A stretch of 32,460 nucleotides of DNA from Marivivens sp. (GTDB lineage: Bacteria; Pseudomonadota; Alphaproteobacteria; Rhodobacterales; Rhodobacteraceae), in NCBI GenBank assembly GCA_023254495.1, contig JALRLK010000061.1, forward strand, positions 1 to 32,460. Direction: 5' to 3'. Below, piece by piece: positions 1 through 8,720 of this stretch. The position numbers were made by a program, and so were the translations under genes. Numbering within the stretch: position 1 is the stretch's first letter; the number at the start of each line of letters is the position of its first letter. The notes below the pieces were generated by a model. The model was not told the origin of the DNA. It worked only from the letters and a program-made list of their open reading frames with translations, and searched no databases.

Positions 1-30
1 CGTAGTGCTCTACCGCTGAGCTAACCGCCC
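1..30 (-). tRNA. tRNA 5' end, probably tRNA-Val, cut by window edge
   Basis: The minus strand reads GGGCGGTTAGCTCAGCGG and continues to TAGAGCACTACG. This is a 7-base acceptor strand, TA at positions 8-9, a D arm (GCTC/GAGC) and the start of an anticodon stem. The anticodon and 3' half lie outside the window, so the identity is inferred from recalled similarity to alphaproteobacterial tRNA-Val. That it is a tRNA is clear; the isotype is moderately sure. Confidence 0.75.
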
Positions 31-125
31 ATGACCCTAACAATCAGCGCATCCCTAAACGAATAAGGACGCGGGCTGCCCGTGGCCGGTTCATTGCGAG
101 CCGCGGCCGAGGCTCTTCTGACGGG

Positions 126-1022
126 GTAGGCTTTGCCGGACAAAATGACGTCCCACTGGATATCAGCGGCACGGCCTCGGCGAACCTGATGAGTATCAGC
201 ACAAAAGGCTCTGTCTTCGGTCAGACGGGCAATATCGAAGGAACCAAGAGACGCCTCTTCTTCGGGGATTATGATCTGCAAGTTGATACCGAGACCGGAT
301 CTACGACTGCGACCCTCTCGGGCCGTTGGGCTTGGGAAGAGATGATCTCGCAAGAGACGATGCTGGGCTACTATGTCGGCGGTGAGATGGGAAGCAGTGC
401 GATCAATGGGGCCTTTGAGGGGGAACAGACCAACCTCAGTCTGATTGCGGGCGGCTATGTCGTACATGCTCTGACAGACACTGTATTCGCCGATGGGTTT
501 GTCTCGGTGAGTGCGGGTCGCAACACCCTTCAGATGGCCGACGAGGTTCTGAGCTTGGAGGGAGAGTATGTCACACAGACACTCACGGCTGGGGGGTCTT
601 TGACCGGCGTCTATGACTACGGGCGCTATGAGCTACACCCTGAGCTGGCCTTTAGCTTCGGCACCACTCGAATTGGGACAATCTCCTTTGAGGGGGAGGC
701 CTATGGTCTGACCGAGAGCGGGCTATCCCTCGATGCCCGTACGATCACAACGTCCACTCTGACGCTGAGACCAGAGGTTATCTATGCCTTGGAGGACGAG
801 AGCCTGACAGCCAGCCGCTCGCACCTCTCCTTTGCCCCGCGCTTGCTCTGTGAGCGCACAAAGTCGACGACCACGACCAATCGGTGTGGAAGAGGCGCTG
901 AGATTGGGGTCAATAGCAGCTCCGAGGACGGGCTAAGCTCTGCCAGCTTCCGCGTCATGATGGACCGTGTGGGGGCGAGTAACCGCACCAGCTATGAGGC
1001 CAAACTGCAGTTTAGGTTCTGA
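126..1022 (+). pseudogene. 5'-truncated autotransporter-type beta-barrel gene (barrel domain only)
   Basis: The ORF track starts this frame at ATG 189 (277 aa), but the frame is open from about position 6, and protein-like sequence (GFAGQNDVPLDISGTASANL) already runs into ATG 189. The product looks like an outer-membrane autotransporter barrel: alternating polar and aromatic strands, many Gly/Tyr/Thr, about the length of one barrel domain, and the terminal Phe (KLQFRF) expected for Bam recognition. There is no signal peptide, no passenger domain and no Shine-Dalgarno sequence before ATG 189. I therefore infer a 5'-deleted remnant. A Cys pair sits near residues 222-233 (LCERTKSTTTTNRCG). The piece abuts a tRNA gene, which fits a past rearrangement. 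An intact short porin-like gene is less likely because it could not be exported. Confidence 0.6.
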
Positions 1023-1055
1023 TCGCAAGCAGTTACCCCACCACGCAAACCCCCG

Positions 1056-1090
1056 CGCGGCGCCTAGGGTCTCCAGCCTTAGGCGCCGCG
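1056..1090 (+). terminator. Hairpin after the barrel-gene remnant
   Basis: A perfect 11-bp inverted repeat (CGCGGCGCCTA / TAGGCGCCGCG) with a 13-base loop lies about 35 bases after the TGA of the barrel ORF. Only a weak T-rich stretch (TTGCGTTT) follows, so it is a candidate terminator rather than a strong one. Confidence 0.45.
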
Positions 1091-1351
1091 TTGCGTTTAG
1101 GACGGGCGTGAGAGAGGGGTGAACGCACACCAGCGAAAGCGACGCGCCCGCGCGCGGGAGCGAGCCCCCGTGGAGGTGGATTCGGTGTGGGCGGGGCTGA
1201 GAAGGGTGTAGGGCGCTAGAGTGGGTCAGCGATCGCCGAGGAGTGCCTAATCACTTCTAAGGGTTCCAGTGCGATTGTGGGGACGGGTGTGGGGACGGAA
1301 TTAGCAAAAATACGCCAAGTATCTGACTTATATGATATTTTCTGGAGTAAA
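1091..1351. other. Non-coding stretch between hairpin and tRNA-Arg
   Basis: No ORF with believable protein character was found here; the 65-aa ORF at 1216-1413 reads through the tRNA. Two copies of TGTGGGGACGG (1276-1286 and 1288-1298) stand in tandem with a 12-base period, about 55-75 bases beyond the 3' end of tRNA-Arg. Nothing else recognisable was seen. Confidence 0.5.
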
Positions 1352-1428
1352 TGGCGGACTGGGGAGGATTCGAACCCCCGACCCCTTGATTCGTAGTCAA
1401 GTACTCTATCCAACTGAGCTACCAGTCC
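1352..1428 (-). tRNA. tRNA-Arg (anticodon ACG)
   Basis: The minus strand folds into a complete cloverleaf: acceptor GGACTGG paired with CCAGTCC, TA at 8-9, D stem GCTC/GAGT, anticodon stem CTTGA/TCAAG around loop CTACGAA (anticodon ACG), T arm GGGGG-TTCGAAT-CCTCC, discriminator G and an encoded CCA. Flanking bases extend the acceptor pairing by two more base pairs. I set the 5' end by the TA at positions 8-9 and the encoded CCA. ACG (read as ICG) decodes CGU, CGC and CGA arginine codons. Confidence 0.95.
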
Positions 1429-1491
1429 GCGTCAGAGTGGGGCGGATGTAGCCCTAGCGGCGGGGCTTTGCAAGGGCGAAAACGAAAGAAA

Positions 1492-2883
1492 TCATTTTCC
1501 TGACGCGAGCTCGGCTTTGGGCAGGCAGATGACGAATTCCGTGCCGGTTTCGTCCGTCCGCCCAAGCTCCAGCCGGCCCCCATGCCCCCGCACCAGCTCG
1601 GCCGCGATGACAAGGCCGAGGCCTGCGCCGCCTTTGGATACGCCGCCTTGAAACGCCTGAAACAGATGCTCGCGGGCGCGTTGGGGCAGGCCGGGGCCGG
1701 TGTCGGCCACAGTGATCCACCACTGGGCGTCGTCCTCATGGGCATGAATGCTGATCTCGCCCGGCTTGCCGGTTGCCATGATCGCATGCCGGGCGTTGCG
1801 CACGAGGTTTGACAGGACCCGGTAGAGCTGCTCGGCATCGGCGCGGATCATCGGGTTGCCTGGAATGTCCTCCAAGAAACTCAGCTCATACTCTCCTGCC
1901 GCAAGCCGCTCGCCATCGAGTACCTCGGCGACAACAGAGGCAAGGCTCACCCGACCGAGCTTGGGCGGGGCTTCGTCGGCGCGGCCAAATGCGAGAGTGT
2001 TCTCGCAAAGATGCACCGCGCGGGTGATCGAGTTGACGAGCTTGGGCGCGAGGCGCTGCACGGCTGGATCTTCGGAGGCTTCGATCCGGTCGACGAAAAG
2101 CTGGGCCGAAGAAAGGATATTCCGCAGGTCGTGGCTTACCTTGGCCACGCCTTCGCCCAGCTGTGCGAGCCGCTCGCGCTGGCGCAGGGCGGCGGTCAAC
2201 TGCTGCTGCATCATCTGCAGCGCCTCTTCTGCCTCGCGCAGCTCGATCAGGCCGGCGGTCGGGGCGATGATCCGGCGGGCATCTTCCGGCGCCATGGCAT
2301 AGCTTTGCATATGCCCCACAACGCCCTTGATAGGTTTCACAAGGAAGGCCCGCACCGCCACGAAGAGAAGCGCCCCGGTGATGATCGAGATCACCGCGGA
2401 GAGCATCAGGATATTCAAGCCATAGTCGATCATCGCGGTGCGGAGCGGCGCCTGTTCCATCGTCACCTCGATCTCTTGCCCGCCGCCCTGAACCGGCATC
2501 CCGATCACCCGGATCACCGGATCTCCCGGTTCGAACAGGGTCATCATCGCGTCACGCATCAGCGCCCATGCCGAAGCCCCACGCAGGTCATAGGTCGCCT
2601 CGACCGGCCCCGGCACTTCGGAGGAAAGGATCAGCTGGCGCACCTCGTCGCGGCGCAGAACCACGTTGAATACGCCAGCATTCTTCAGAAGCTCTTTCTC
2701 GAGATCCTCCGAGATCATGTCATCGGCCAGAAGCGAGAGTGAGGCGATCTGCGCCCGCTCGAGGCGGAGGAGGAGATAGTCTTGCCGAAAGCGGGCTACG
2801 GACGGCACGAAGATCAGCACCTCCGCCAGCATGACGAAGACGACCGTCAGAACCAGAAAACGCCCCGAGAGCGTGTTCAGCAT
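1492..2883 (-). CDS. Membrane sensor histidine kinase
   Basis: This 463-aa kinase has a transmembrane helix at about residues 9-29, an extracytoplasmic sensor region of about 125 residues, a second helix at about 155-180, a HAMP-like linker and coiled coil (about 181-240), a dimerisation/phosphoacceptor domain and a C-terminal ATPase domain. The phosphoacceptor is His251 in VSHDLRNIL. The N box is NLVRNARHAI (359-368), the G1 box DTGPGLP (394-400) and the G2 box GGAGLGL (418-424). The signal it senses cannot be read from the sequence. It is the last gene of an operon, 13 bases after the flavoprotein gene. No response regulator is encoded in the window, so its partner must lie elsewhere. It is clearly a histidine kinase; the pathway is unknown. 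Confidence 0.93.
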   Translation of the reverse strand: MLNTLSGRFLVLTVVFVMLAEVLIFVPSVARFRQDYLLLRLERAQIASLSLLADDMISEDLEKELLKNAGVFNVVLRRDEVRQLILSSEVPGPVEATYDLRGASAWALMRDAMMTLFEPGDPVIRVIGMPVQGGGQEIEVTMEQAPLRTAMIDYGLNILMLSAVISIITGALLFVAVRAFLVKPIKGVVGHMQSYAMAPEDARRIIAPTAGLIELREAEEALQMMQQQLTAALRQRERLAQLGEGVAKVSHDLRNILSSAQLFVDRIEASEDPAVQRLAPKLVNSITRAVHLCENTLAFGRADEAPPKLGRVSLASVVAEVLDGERLAAGEYELSFLEDIPGNPMIRADAEQLYRVLSNLVRNARHAIMATGKPGEISIHAHEDDAQWWITVADTGPGLPQRAREHLFQAFQGGVSKGGAGLGLVIAAELVRGHGGRLELGRTDETGTEFVICLPKAELASGK

Positions 2884-2896
2884 TGTCCCTCCGCCT

Positions 2897-4273
2897 CTAG
2901 GGCAGCCACCTCTGAACGAAACGGGTGATCCGCTTGATCATACGGCTTTCGAATAGTCTCGGACCAAAATAGGCGCTCGCGGCCCGTTTGTTAATCTCGG
3001 CAAGGGTCGGATAGGGCAAGAAAGTGTTCGAGATCGCCGCCATCCCAAGGCCCGCCGAGATCGCCATCGCCCACATCGCGATGAGCTCGCCCGCCTCGGG
3101 TCCGACGATGCCCGCGCCAACAGGCTTGCCCTTGCGGACAATCACCTTGATCGCCCCCTCGGTCTGGCCCGCCGTTACCGCGCGGTCGCTCTTGTCGAAC
3201 CCGACCTGAACCACCTCGATATCGCTTCCGAACTTGGCCCGTGCTTCGGCCTCGGTCAGGCCGACATGGGCGATCTCGGGGCTGGTGAAGGTCGCGCGGG
3301 GGATGTGGTCTTGCCGCTCGCGGGCCGGAAGGCCGAGCACCGCCGAGCGGACGACGATCCCCGCCTGATAGCCAGCCAGATGCGTGAAATGCCGCCGCCC
3401 GGCCACATCGCCGATGGCATAGACGCGGCGGTGGCCAGTGGTCTTGAGGTCGGGGCGAACCGCGATACCCGCAACGGGATCATAGGTGATTCCGGCTGCC
3501 TCGAGCCCAAGGCTCTGCACATTGGGGGCGCGACCCGCGGCAACGAGAAGGTGGGAGCCTTCAATGCGGCCCGCGACGGTCTCGACCCAAATCGCCCCTG
3601 CCTTGCCGCCGACCTTTGCGACGGGCGTGTTCTCATGGATCACAAGCCCGTCCTGCAGCAGCCGATCTACGACGATCTTGGCAAGCTCCGGCTCTTCCCG
3701 GCCCAGCGCCGTCTGCGCCTCGATGACCCTGACCTCGCACCCAAGTCGCAGATGCGCCTGTGCAAGCTCAAGGCCGATGGGGCCAGCGCCAATGACGATC
3801 AGGTGCTCGGGCTGGTCCTTCTGCTCGAAAATTGTCTCGTTCGTGAGGTAGGGCGTCCCCGCCAAACCCTCGATCGCCGGGATCATCGGCCGCGAGCCCG
3901 TTGCCACGACAAAGCGCCGCGCCTCGATCTCTGCCTCACCCGCCCGAACGGTCTTGGGGCCGACGAATGCGCCCCGCGCCCGGATCACGCGGACACCGAG
4001 CCCTTCAAACCGCTCTTGGCTGTCATGCAGCGCAATCGCAGTGATGGAGGCCCGCACATGGGCCATCGCCTCGGCATAGCTCGGGCGCGGCATGCGGGCC
4101 GAAGCCGCGAGCAGAGCCTTGGACGGCACGCAGCCGTGGTTGAGGCAATCGCCCCCCATCTCGCCCTCTTCGATGAGGACCACCCGCGCACCCATCTGTG
4201 CGGCGCCCGCCGCGACCGAAAGCCCCCCCGAGCCTGCGCCGATGATGCAGATATCTGTCTTAATGCGCTCCAT
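2897..4273 (-). CDS. FAD-dependent pyridine nucleotide-disulfide oxidoreductase (MerA/Lpd-like)
   Basis: This 458-aa protein starts at MERIKTDICIIGAG. The upstream extension in the ORF track is a shadow of the overlapping TVP38 gene. It has an FAD-binding GxGxxG (GAGSGG, residues 12-17), the redox-active disulfide Cys43/Cys48 in GGDCLNHGCVPSK, an NAD(P)-binding GAGPIGLELA and a second FAD motif (YAIGDVAG). The dimerisation tail reads LPYPTLAE where glutathione and lipoamide reductases carry HPT.E, resembling MerA-type tails. The extra C-terminal Cys pair that mercuric reductase needs is absent, so mercury reduction is unlikely. Its start overlaps the stop of the TVP38 gene by one base (TGATG), suggesting translational coupling. 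It probably transfers electrons from NAD(P)H to a disulfide or other acceptor; the substrate is unknown. Confidence 0.9.
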   Translation of the reverse strand: MERIKTDICIIGAGSGGLSVAAGAAQMGARVVLIEEGEMGGDCLNHGCVPSKALLAASARMPRPSYAEAMAHVRASITAIALHDSQERFEGLGVRVIRARGAFVGPKTVRAGEAEIEARRFVVATGSRPMIPAIEGLAGTPYLTNETIFEQKDQPEHLIVIGAGPIGLELAQAHLRLGCEVRVIEAQTALGREEPELAKIVVDRLLQDGLVIHENTPVAKVGGKAGAIWVETVAGRIEGSHLLVAAGRAPNVQSLGLEAAGITYDPVAGIAVRPDLKTTGHRRVYAIGDVAGRRHFTHLAGYQAGIVVRSAVLGLPARERQDHIPRATFTSPEIAHVGLTEAEARAKFGSDIEVVQVGFDKSDRAVTAGQTEGAIKVIVRKGKPVGAGIVGPEAGELIAMWAMAISAGLGMAAISNTFLPYPTLAEINKRAASAYFGPRLFESRMIKRITRFVQRWLP

Positions 4274-4983
4274 CAGATCCGCGCGCCTCTCCGTCTGGCC
4301 CGAACAATGGCCGGGATCAAGGCGAGGATACACAAGCCAACGAGCGGCACCAGAACCGGCGCGGTGAAGATCACGCCGAGATCCGGCTCTGCACCGCTGG
4401 CGAAAACCTCGCCCAGACCGGAGCCGAGACTTGTGAATACGAAAGCGCCGGGCAGGATGCCGAGGAAGGTCGAGACCACAAAACGCGAGAGCGGCACATT
4501 GAGGAGAGCGGGAATCAAGTTGGCCACGAAAAACGGAACAGCAGGCACAAGGCGAATGAGAAACAGCATCGACCACTGATTCTCATCAAGCCCCGCCTTG
4601 ATCCGCGCCACGCGCCCGCCATAGGCCTCAAGCCGCTTCGCCAGCCCGTCGCCCAGTCCGGCACGAACGGCCAGAAAGAGCGCGGTCGCTCCGATCGTCG
4701 CACCGGTCACGTTGAAAAGAACGCCAGGGAAGAGGCCGAAGAGATAGCCGCCAGCGAGAGTGATCATCAGGCCGCCGGGCAACGAAAAGGCGACGGCCAG
4801 AGCATAGGCTGCCACGAAACCGAGGGCGAAAGCCGGATAATTCTCATCCCGCAGGCCGTTCAGCCAATCGCGATTCTCGGCCAGCGCCGCAAAAGTCACC
4901 TCATCGCGCAGGAACACGACGCCGATAACGGCGACCGCTGCGATCGTAATCCAGGGCAGGTGGCGGAAAATCGGGGCGGGCAA
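4273..4983 (-). CDS. TVP38/TMEM64 family (DedA-like) membrane protein
   Basis: This 236-aa inner-membrane protein has hydrophobic segments near residues 10-26, 50-72, 78-108, 140-165, 170-190 and 205-225. The SNARE-associated/VTT core is visible: FSLPGGLMITLAGGYLFG, GATIGATALFLAVRAGLG, RLVPAVPFFVANLIPA and TFLGILPGAFVFTSLGSGLG. Family members are linked to membrane lipid handling or transport, but no specific substrate can be assigned. It is the first gene of the operon with the flavoprotein and the histidine kinase, and its stop overlaps the flavoprotein start. Pairing of this family with MerA-like flavoproteins is common in bacteria. Confidence 0.9.
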   Translation of the reverse strand: MPAPIFRHLPWITIAAVAVIGVVFLRDEVTFAALAENRDWLNGLRDENYPAFALGFVAAYALAVAFSLPGGLMITLAGGYLFGLFPGVLFNVTGATIGATALFLAVRAGLGDGLAKRLEAYGGRVARIKAGLDENQWSMLFLIRLVPAVPFFVANLIPALLNVPLSRFVVSTFLGILPGAFVFTSLGSGLGEVFASGAEPDLGVIFTAPVLVPLVGLCILALIPAIVRARRRGARI

Positions 4984-5158
4984 GGCGAGGTCCGGTTTTT
5001 GATCTGTTCAAACCGACATGAACCAAAGAGGCCTTTCGCGCCAGTGGCTTCACAGGAGCTTGATTGCCCGTGCCCCTTTGCCGGTGTAAAAGCCCCCGAC
5101 TGTAACAAACCGGCCCGGAAAAAACGCGCAAAGCGGTCGATTCTTCGCTCGGCTCGTG
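4984..5158. other. Divergent intergenic region between the TVP38 operon and rpmH
   Basis: This gap should hold the minus-strand promoter of the TVP38 operon. I see AT-richer stretches (TTTTTTCC, GGTTTGTTACAG on the minus strand) but no pair of hexamers good enough to call. No believable ORF lies here. Confidence 0.4.
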
Positions 5159-5187
5159 TTGACAGGCTCCCCGCCCGCCTCTATTGG
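5159..5187 (+). promoter_or_regulatory. Sigma70-like promoter for rpmH-rnpA-yidD
   Basis: TTGACA (5159-5164), a 17-base spacer and TATTGG (5182-5187) form a good vegetative promoter. A start near 5194 would give a leader of about 80 bases before the rpmH ATG. The -35 is a perfect consensus, as expected for a ribosomal protein gene. Confidence 0.75.
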
Positions 5188-5272
5188 CAGGGCTTCGAAT
5201 GACACAGGCCTCGAATCCCGCCCACGAATCCCGCGATGTGCGGTTCGGCCTCAAGGATACGGAGAGAACGCG

Positions 5273-5407
5273 ATGAAGCGCACGTTCCAACCCTCGAACC
5301 GGGTTCGCAAGGCCCGTCACGGCTTCCGCGCCCGCATGGCGACCAAGGGTGGCCGCAAGGTGCTTAACGCCCGTCGCGCCCGCGGCCGCAAGGTCCTGAG
5401 CGCCTGA
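5273..5407 (+). CDS. rpmH: 50S ribosomal protein L34
   Basis: This 44-aa, very basic protein ([20 protein letters not shown]) has the standard L34 length and ends in GRKVLSA. The ORF track begins at 5156, but the conserved MKRT start is ATG 5273, preceded by GGAGAG. L34 sits in the large subunit near the peptide exit side. It is first in a plus-strand cluster with rnpA 18 bases on, the usual bacterial arrangement, and lies behind the TTGACA promoter at 5159. Confidence 0.98.
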   Translation: MKRTFQPSNRVRKARHGFRARMATKGGRKVLNARRARGRKVLSA

Positions 5408-5425
5408 TAGCGTTTGGGTGTGGCC

Positions 5426-5821
5426 ATGACCACGCCAGAAGCTGAAAAGCCTGAAACCGCCGAGGCCACGCCTGCGGCGGTTTTCGTTCGCCCCGAGATC
5501 ATGACCAAGCGCGCGGATTTCCTTGCCGCCGCGCAGGGACGCCGGATGGCGCTTCCCGGATTTCACCTTCAGGCGCGGTTTCGCGATGATGGCCTCGAGG
5601 CTGTCCGCGTGGGCTTTACCTGCTCCAAGAAGGTCGGCAATGCCGTGGCCCGCAACCGTGCCAAGCGCCGTCTGCGGGAAATCGCGCGGCTGGTGCTGCC
5701 GTCTTGCGCGAGGCCCGGCTGGGATTATGTATTGGTTGGCCGCCGCGATGCGACCGCGGCCGCCGATTTCGCTCAGATGCAGAGCGATTTGAAAGCCGCG
5801 CTTCGGAAGATCCACAAATGA
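5426..5821 (+). CDS. rnpA: Ribonuclease P protein component
   Basis: The product is the protein subunit of RNase P, which helps the catalytic RNA cut tRNA 5' leaders. The conserved block [21 protein letters not shown] is split by one residue from typical forms and contains the RNR signature ([11 protein letters not shown]). I chose ATG 5426 (131 aa) over the TTG at 5414 because it is a normal start; no clear Shine-Dalgarno sequence supports either. About 30 Ala/Glu/Pro-rich residues precede the core ([12 protein letters not shown]). The stop overlaps the yidD start (ATGA). Confidence 0.95.
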   Translation: MTTPEAEKPETAEATPAAVFVRPEIMTKRADFLAAAQGRRMALPGFHLQARFRDDGLEAVRVGFTCSKKVGNAVARNRAKRRLREIARLVLPSCARPGWDYVLVGRRDATAAADFAQMQSDLKAALRKIHK

Positions 5822-6039
5822 CCCCGCTCGCCTGGATCCTGTCACTTCCTGTCAAGGGCTACCGTTTGGCCTTTAGCCCCTGGGTCGGGCACGGCTGCCG
5901 CTATCAGCCGACCTGCAGCGCCTATGCGCTCGAGGCGCTGGAAAAGCACGGCGGCGTCAAGGGCGGCTACCTCGCTGCGCGGCGCATCCTGCGCTGTCAT
6001 CCCTTGGGCGGATCGGGCATCGACAACGTGCCGGATTGA
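5818..6039 (+). CDS. yidD: Membrane protein insertion efficiency factor YidD
   Basis: This 73-aa protein shows the YidD signature [16 protein letters not shown], followed by [14 protein letters not shown]. An amphipathic N-terminal stretch ([19 protein letters not shown]) fits peripheral inner-membrane attachment. It is thought to assist YidC/Sec-dependent membrane insertion. The ATG overlaps the rnpA stop by four bases, so translation is probably coupled. The ORF-track start at 5704 is a read-back into rnpA. yidC follows only after two unrelated genes. Confidence 0.96.
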   Translation: MTPLAWILSLPVKGYRLAFSPWVGHGCRYQPTCSAYALEALEKHGGVKGGYLAARRILRCHPLGGSGIDNVPD

Positions 6040-6082
6040 CCTTGGGCCAAGGGCGCGGTCTTGTCCCTGAAAAGGACCGCCG

Positions 6083-7723
6083 ATGCTGACGCCCCAAGCC
6101 ACCGTCGAAGAAACCCGCACCAAGTTTCGCTGGGATATCCCCGCACGCTATAACATCGGTGTCGATATCTGCGACAAATGGGCGGACCGCGAGCCGGAGC
6201 GGATCGCTCTGATCGATGTGGGGTCGGATGGGATCGCGACCGAAGTCTCCTTCGGCGCCCTCAAAGCCCGCTCCAACCAGCTGGCGAACGCGATTTCCAA
6301 GTCGTGCCAGCAGGGCGACCGGATCGCAGTTCTCCTGCCACAGGGCGTCGAGACCGCGCTGGCCCATATCGCCGCGCTGAAAATGGGCTGCATCTCGCTG
6401 CCGCTTTTCACGCTCTTTGGGCCGGATGCCCTTTTGCATCGACTCAAGGATTCGGGGGCAAAGGTCGTCATTACCAACGCCATAGGCGCGGCCAAAATCG
6501 CCGCGCTTCGGGGTCAATTGCCAGCGCTTGAGCGGGTTCTCTGCATTGAGGCGTCACAGGGCGCTGAGGATTTCCATGCCGCGATAGCGGGCGAGAGCAC
6601 CGATTTCAGCCCCGTCGACACAGCCGCCGATGATCCTGCCATCCTGATCTATACTTCCGGCACCACCGGCAACCCTAAAGGCGCCCTGCACGCCCACCGT
6701 GTCCTTCTCGGCCATCTGCCGGGGGTCGAGATGAGCCACGATTTCTTCCCCCAACCCGGCGACCGGATCTGGACGCCCGCCGACTGGGCGTGGATCGGCG
6801 GGCTTCTCGACGTCTTGATGCCCGCCCTGCATCATGGGATCACCGTGGTCTCTCGGCGGATGCCCAAGTTTTCCGCTGTGGAGGCCTTCGACCTGATGCG
6901 CCGCTTTGGCGTCCGCAACGCCTTCCTGCCGCCCACTGCGCTCAAGATCATGCGCCAAGCCCCTGCCGAGGCATCCCTTGGCCTCAGCCTGCGCTCTGTC
7001 GCCTCGGGCGGCGAGACGCTCGGGGCCGAGCTGATCGACTGGGGCCGCGCCACCTTTGGCTGCACGATCAACGAATTCTACGGCCAGACTGAGTGCAACA
7101 TGATCGTCTCCTCCTGCGCCGCCCTTGCGCCCGCCGAGCCGGGGGTGATGGGGTTTGCCGTGCCGGGGCATGAGGTCGAGGTCTTGAACGAGGCCGAGAA
7201 GCGCCTCTGCGCCATTGGCAAGGAAGGGGCCATTGCGGTCAGGGCGCCCGATCCGGTGATGTTCCTTGAGTATTGGAACAAGCCCGAGGCGACTGCGGCC
7301 AAATTCCTGACCATCGCTGGTGAAAAATGGCTCCTGACCGGCGACCGAGGCGCCAAGACGTCCTCGAGCCGTATCCGTTTCATCGGTCGCGACGACGATG
7401 TGATCTCGTCGGCCGGCTACCGGATCGGCCCGGCCGAGATCGAGGATTGCCTTCTCACCCACCCCGCCGTCGGGCTTGCCGGCGTGATCGGCGCGCACGA
7501 TCCGATCCGCGGGCAAGCCGTTTGGGCCTATGTCCAGCTGGCGAGCGGTTTCGTCCCCTCCGACACCCTCGCCGCCGAGATCGCCGCCCACGTCAAATCG
7601 CGCCTTTCCGCCCATGAATACCCCCGAGCGGTCCGCTTTATCGACGCCATGCCGATGACCACCACAGGCAAGATCATCCGCGGCGCGTTGCGCGCCCTTG
7701 CTGCACAGGAACAAAGCGACTAG
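6083..7723 (+). CDS. AMP-dependent acyl-CoA synthetase
   Basis: This 546-aa ANL-superfamily enzyme activates a carboxylic acid with ATP to acyl-AMP and then to acyl-CoA. Visible motifs are the phosphate-binding loop [13 protein letters not shown], the adenine/acyl motif EFYGQTECN, the hinge region [20 protein letters not shown], and the C-terminal [12 protein letters not shown] with the catalytic Lys. The overall pattern ([21 protein letters not shown]) resembles medium-chain or acetyl-CoA-synthetase-like AcsM/Acs relatives; chain length cannot be read. A GGACCGCCG stretch lies before the ATG. It sits between yidD and ttcA with no obvious functional link. Confidence 0.92.
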   Translation: MLTPQATVEETRTKFRWDIPARYNIGVDICDKWADREPERIALIDVGSDGIATEVSFGALKARSNQLANAISKSCQQGDRIAVLLPQGVETALAHIAALKMGCISLPLFTLFGPDALLHRLKDSGAKVVITNAIGAAKIAALRGQLPALERVLCIEASQGAEDFHAAIAGESTDFSPVDTAADDPAILIYTSGTTGNPKGALHAHRVLLGHLPGVEMSHDFFPQPGDRIWTPADWAWIGGLLDVLMPALHHGITVVSRRMPKFSAVEAFDLMRRFGVRNAFLPPTALKIMRQAPAEASLGLSLRSVASGGETLGAELIDWGRATFGCTINEFYGQTECNMIVSSCAALAPAEPGVMGFAVPGHEVEVLNEAEKRLCAIGKEGAIAVRAPDPVMFLEYWNKPEATAAKFLTIAGEKWLLTGDRGAKTSSSRIRFIGRDDDVISSAGYRIGPAEIEDCLLTHPAVGLAGVIGAHDPIRGQAVWAYVQLASGFVPSDTLAAEIAAHVKSRLSAHEYPRAVRFIDAMPMTTTGKIIRGALRALAAQEQSD

Positions 7724-7733
7724 ATCGGGCGCC

Positions 7734-8600
7734 ATGCTTGACGATCTTGACGATATCCATCCGCTCTTTCACGGCGCTCCCAAGAGCACCGAGTTCAAGA
7801 AGCTGCGTAAACGCATCGTCCAGAACGTCCGCGAGGCGATCGAGCAATACGGGATGATCGAGCGCGACGCGCGCTGGCTTGTCTGCCTGTCGGGCGGGAA
7901 AGACAGCTATACGCTTCTCGCTGTGCTCTACGAGCTGAAATGGCGCGGGCTTCTGCCGGTCGGCCTTCTGGCCTGCAACCTCGATCAGGGCCAACCCGGC
8001 TTTCCGGCGACCGTTCTGCCCGAGTTTCTCTCGAAAATGGGCGTGCCGCACCGGATCGAATACCAAGACACCTATTCCATCGTCGTCGACAAAGTGCCGG
8101 CGGGCCGCACCTATTGCGCCCTCTGCTCGCGGCTGCGGCGCGGCAATCTCTACCGGATCGCCCGCGAAGAGGGCTGCTCGGCGGTCGTCCTCGGCCATCA
8201 CCGCGACGATATCCTCGAGACCTTCTTCCTCAACCTCTTCCACGGTTCGCGGCTGGCCACCATGCCGCCTAAGCTCGTGAACGAAGATGGCGATCTTTTC
8301 GTTTATCGCCCGCTGGCGCATGTAGCCGAAGAGGATTGCGAGAAATTTGCCCGCTCTATGAACTATCCGATCATTCCTTGCGATCTCTGCGGCTCGCAAG
8401 ACGGGCTCCAGCGCCAGCAGGTCAAGGGCATCCTCGACCAGTGGGAAAAGAACGCGCCGGGGCGGCGGCAAAAGATGTTTCGGGCGCTGATGAACACGCG
8501 GCCCTCACACCTGCTCGATCCTTCGATCTTCGATTTCAAAGGGCTGACAATCGGCCCCCGCAAGGAAGCCGACAAAAGCGGCATCCCCGACCTCGGCTAG
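7734..8600 (+). CDS. ttcA: tRNA 2-thiocytidine(32) synthetase TtcA
   Basis: This 288-aa PP-loop ATPase adds sulfur to cytidine 32 of certain tRNAs. The start is ATG 7734 ([12 protein letters not shown]), not the earlier Met at 7698 inside the upstream gene. The PP-loop is SGGKDS (residues 53-58). Two Cys pairs, CALC (128-131) and CDLC (216-219), match the Fe-S/sulfur-transfer cysteines of TtcA, and [10 protein letters not shown] is the conserved central motif. It begins 10 bases after the acyl-CoA synthetase stop. Confidence 0.95.
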   Translation: MLDDLDDIHPLFHGAPKSTEFKKLRKRIVQNVREAIEQYGMIERDARWLVCLSGGKDSYTLLAVLYELKWRGLLPVGLLACNLDQGQPGFPATVLPEFLSKMGVPHRIEYQDTYSIVVDKVPAGRTYCALCSRLRRGNLYRIAREEGCSAVVLGHHRDDILETFFLNLFHGSRLATMPPKLVNEDGDLFVYRPLAHVAEEDCEKFARSMNYPIIPCDLCGSQDGLQRQQVKGILDQWEKNAPGRRQKMFRALMNTRPSHLLDPSIFDFKGLTIGPRKEADKSGIPDLG

Positions 8601-8720
8601 ACCCCGCTCAGGCCTTGCTGCAAAAGGGCCGCAGGCCGGATATCCCTGAAAACCGCTTGACCTTTCGGCCTATGGGATGTTGAACCGCCCTGACCTTTGA
8701 ACGGTAAAATGGCGGCTCCT

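Noticed and set aside
1216-1413. Minus-strand 65-aa ORF through tRNA-Arg
   Set aside because: Its first part is the translated 3' half of the tRNA gene, a common artefact.
2897-4273. Mercuric reductase (merA)
   Set aside because: No N-terminal metal-binding domain, no C-terminal Cys pair and no mer genes nearby.
3266-4579. Plus-strand 437-aa ORF
   Set aside because: It is antisense to the MerA-like flavoprotein gene, whose motifs are unmistakable.
4984-5272. Replication origin near rpmH
   Set aside because: rpmH lies near dnaA/oriC in some bacteria, but no DnaA-box cluster or dnaA gene was seen.
6554-7735. Minus-strand 393-aa ORF
   Set aside because: It is antisense to the acyl-CoA synthetase gene and has shadow-like composition.
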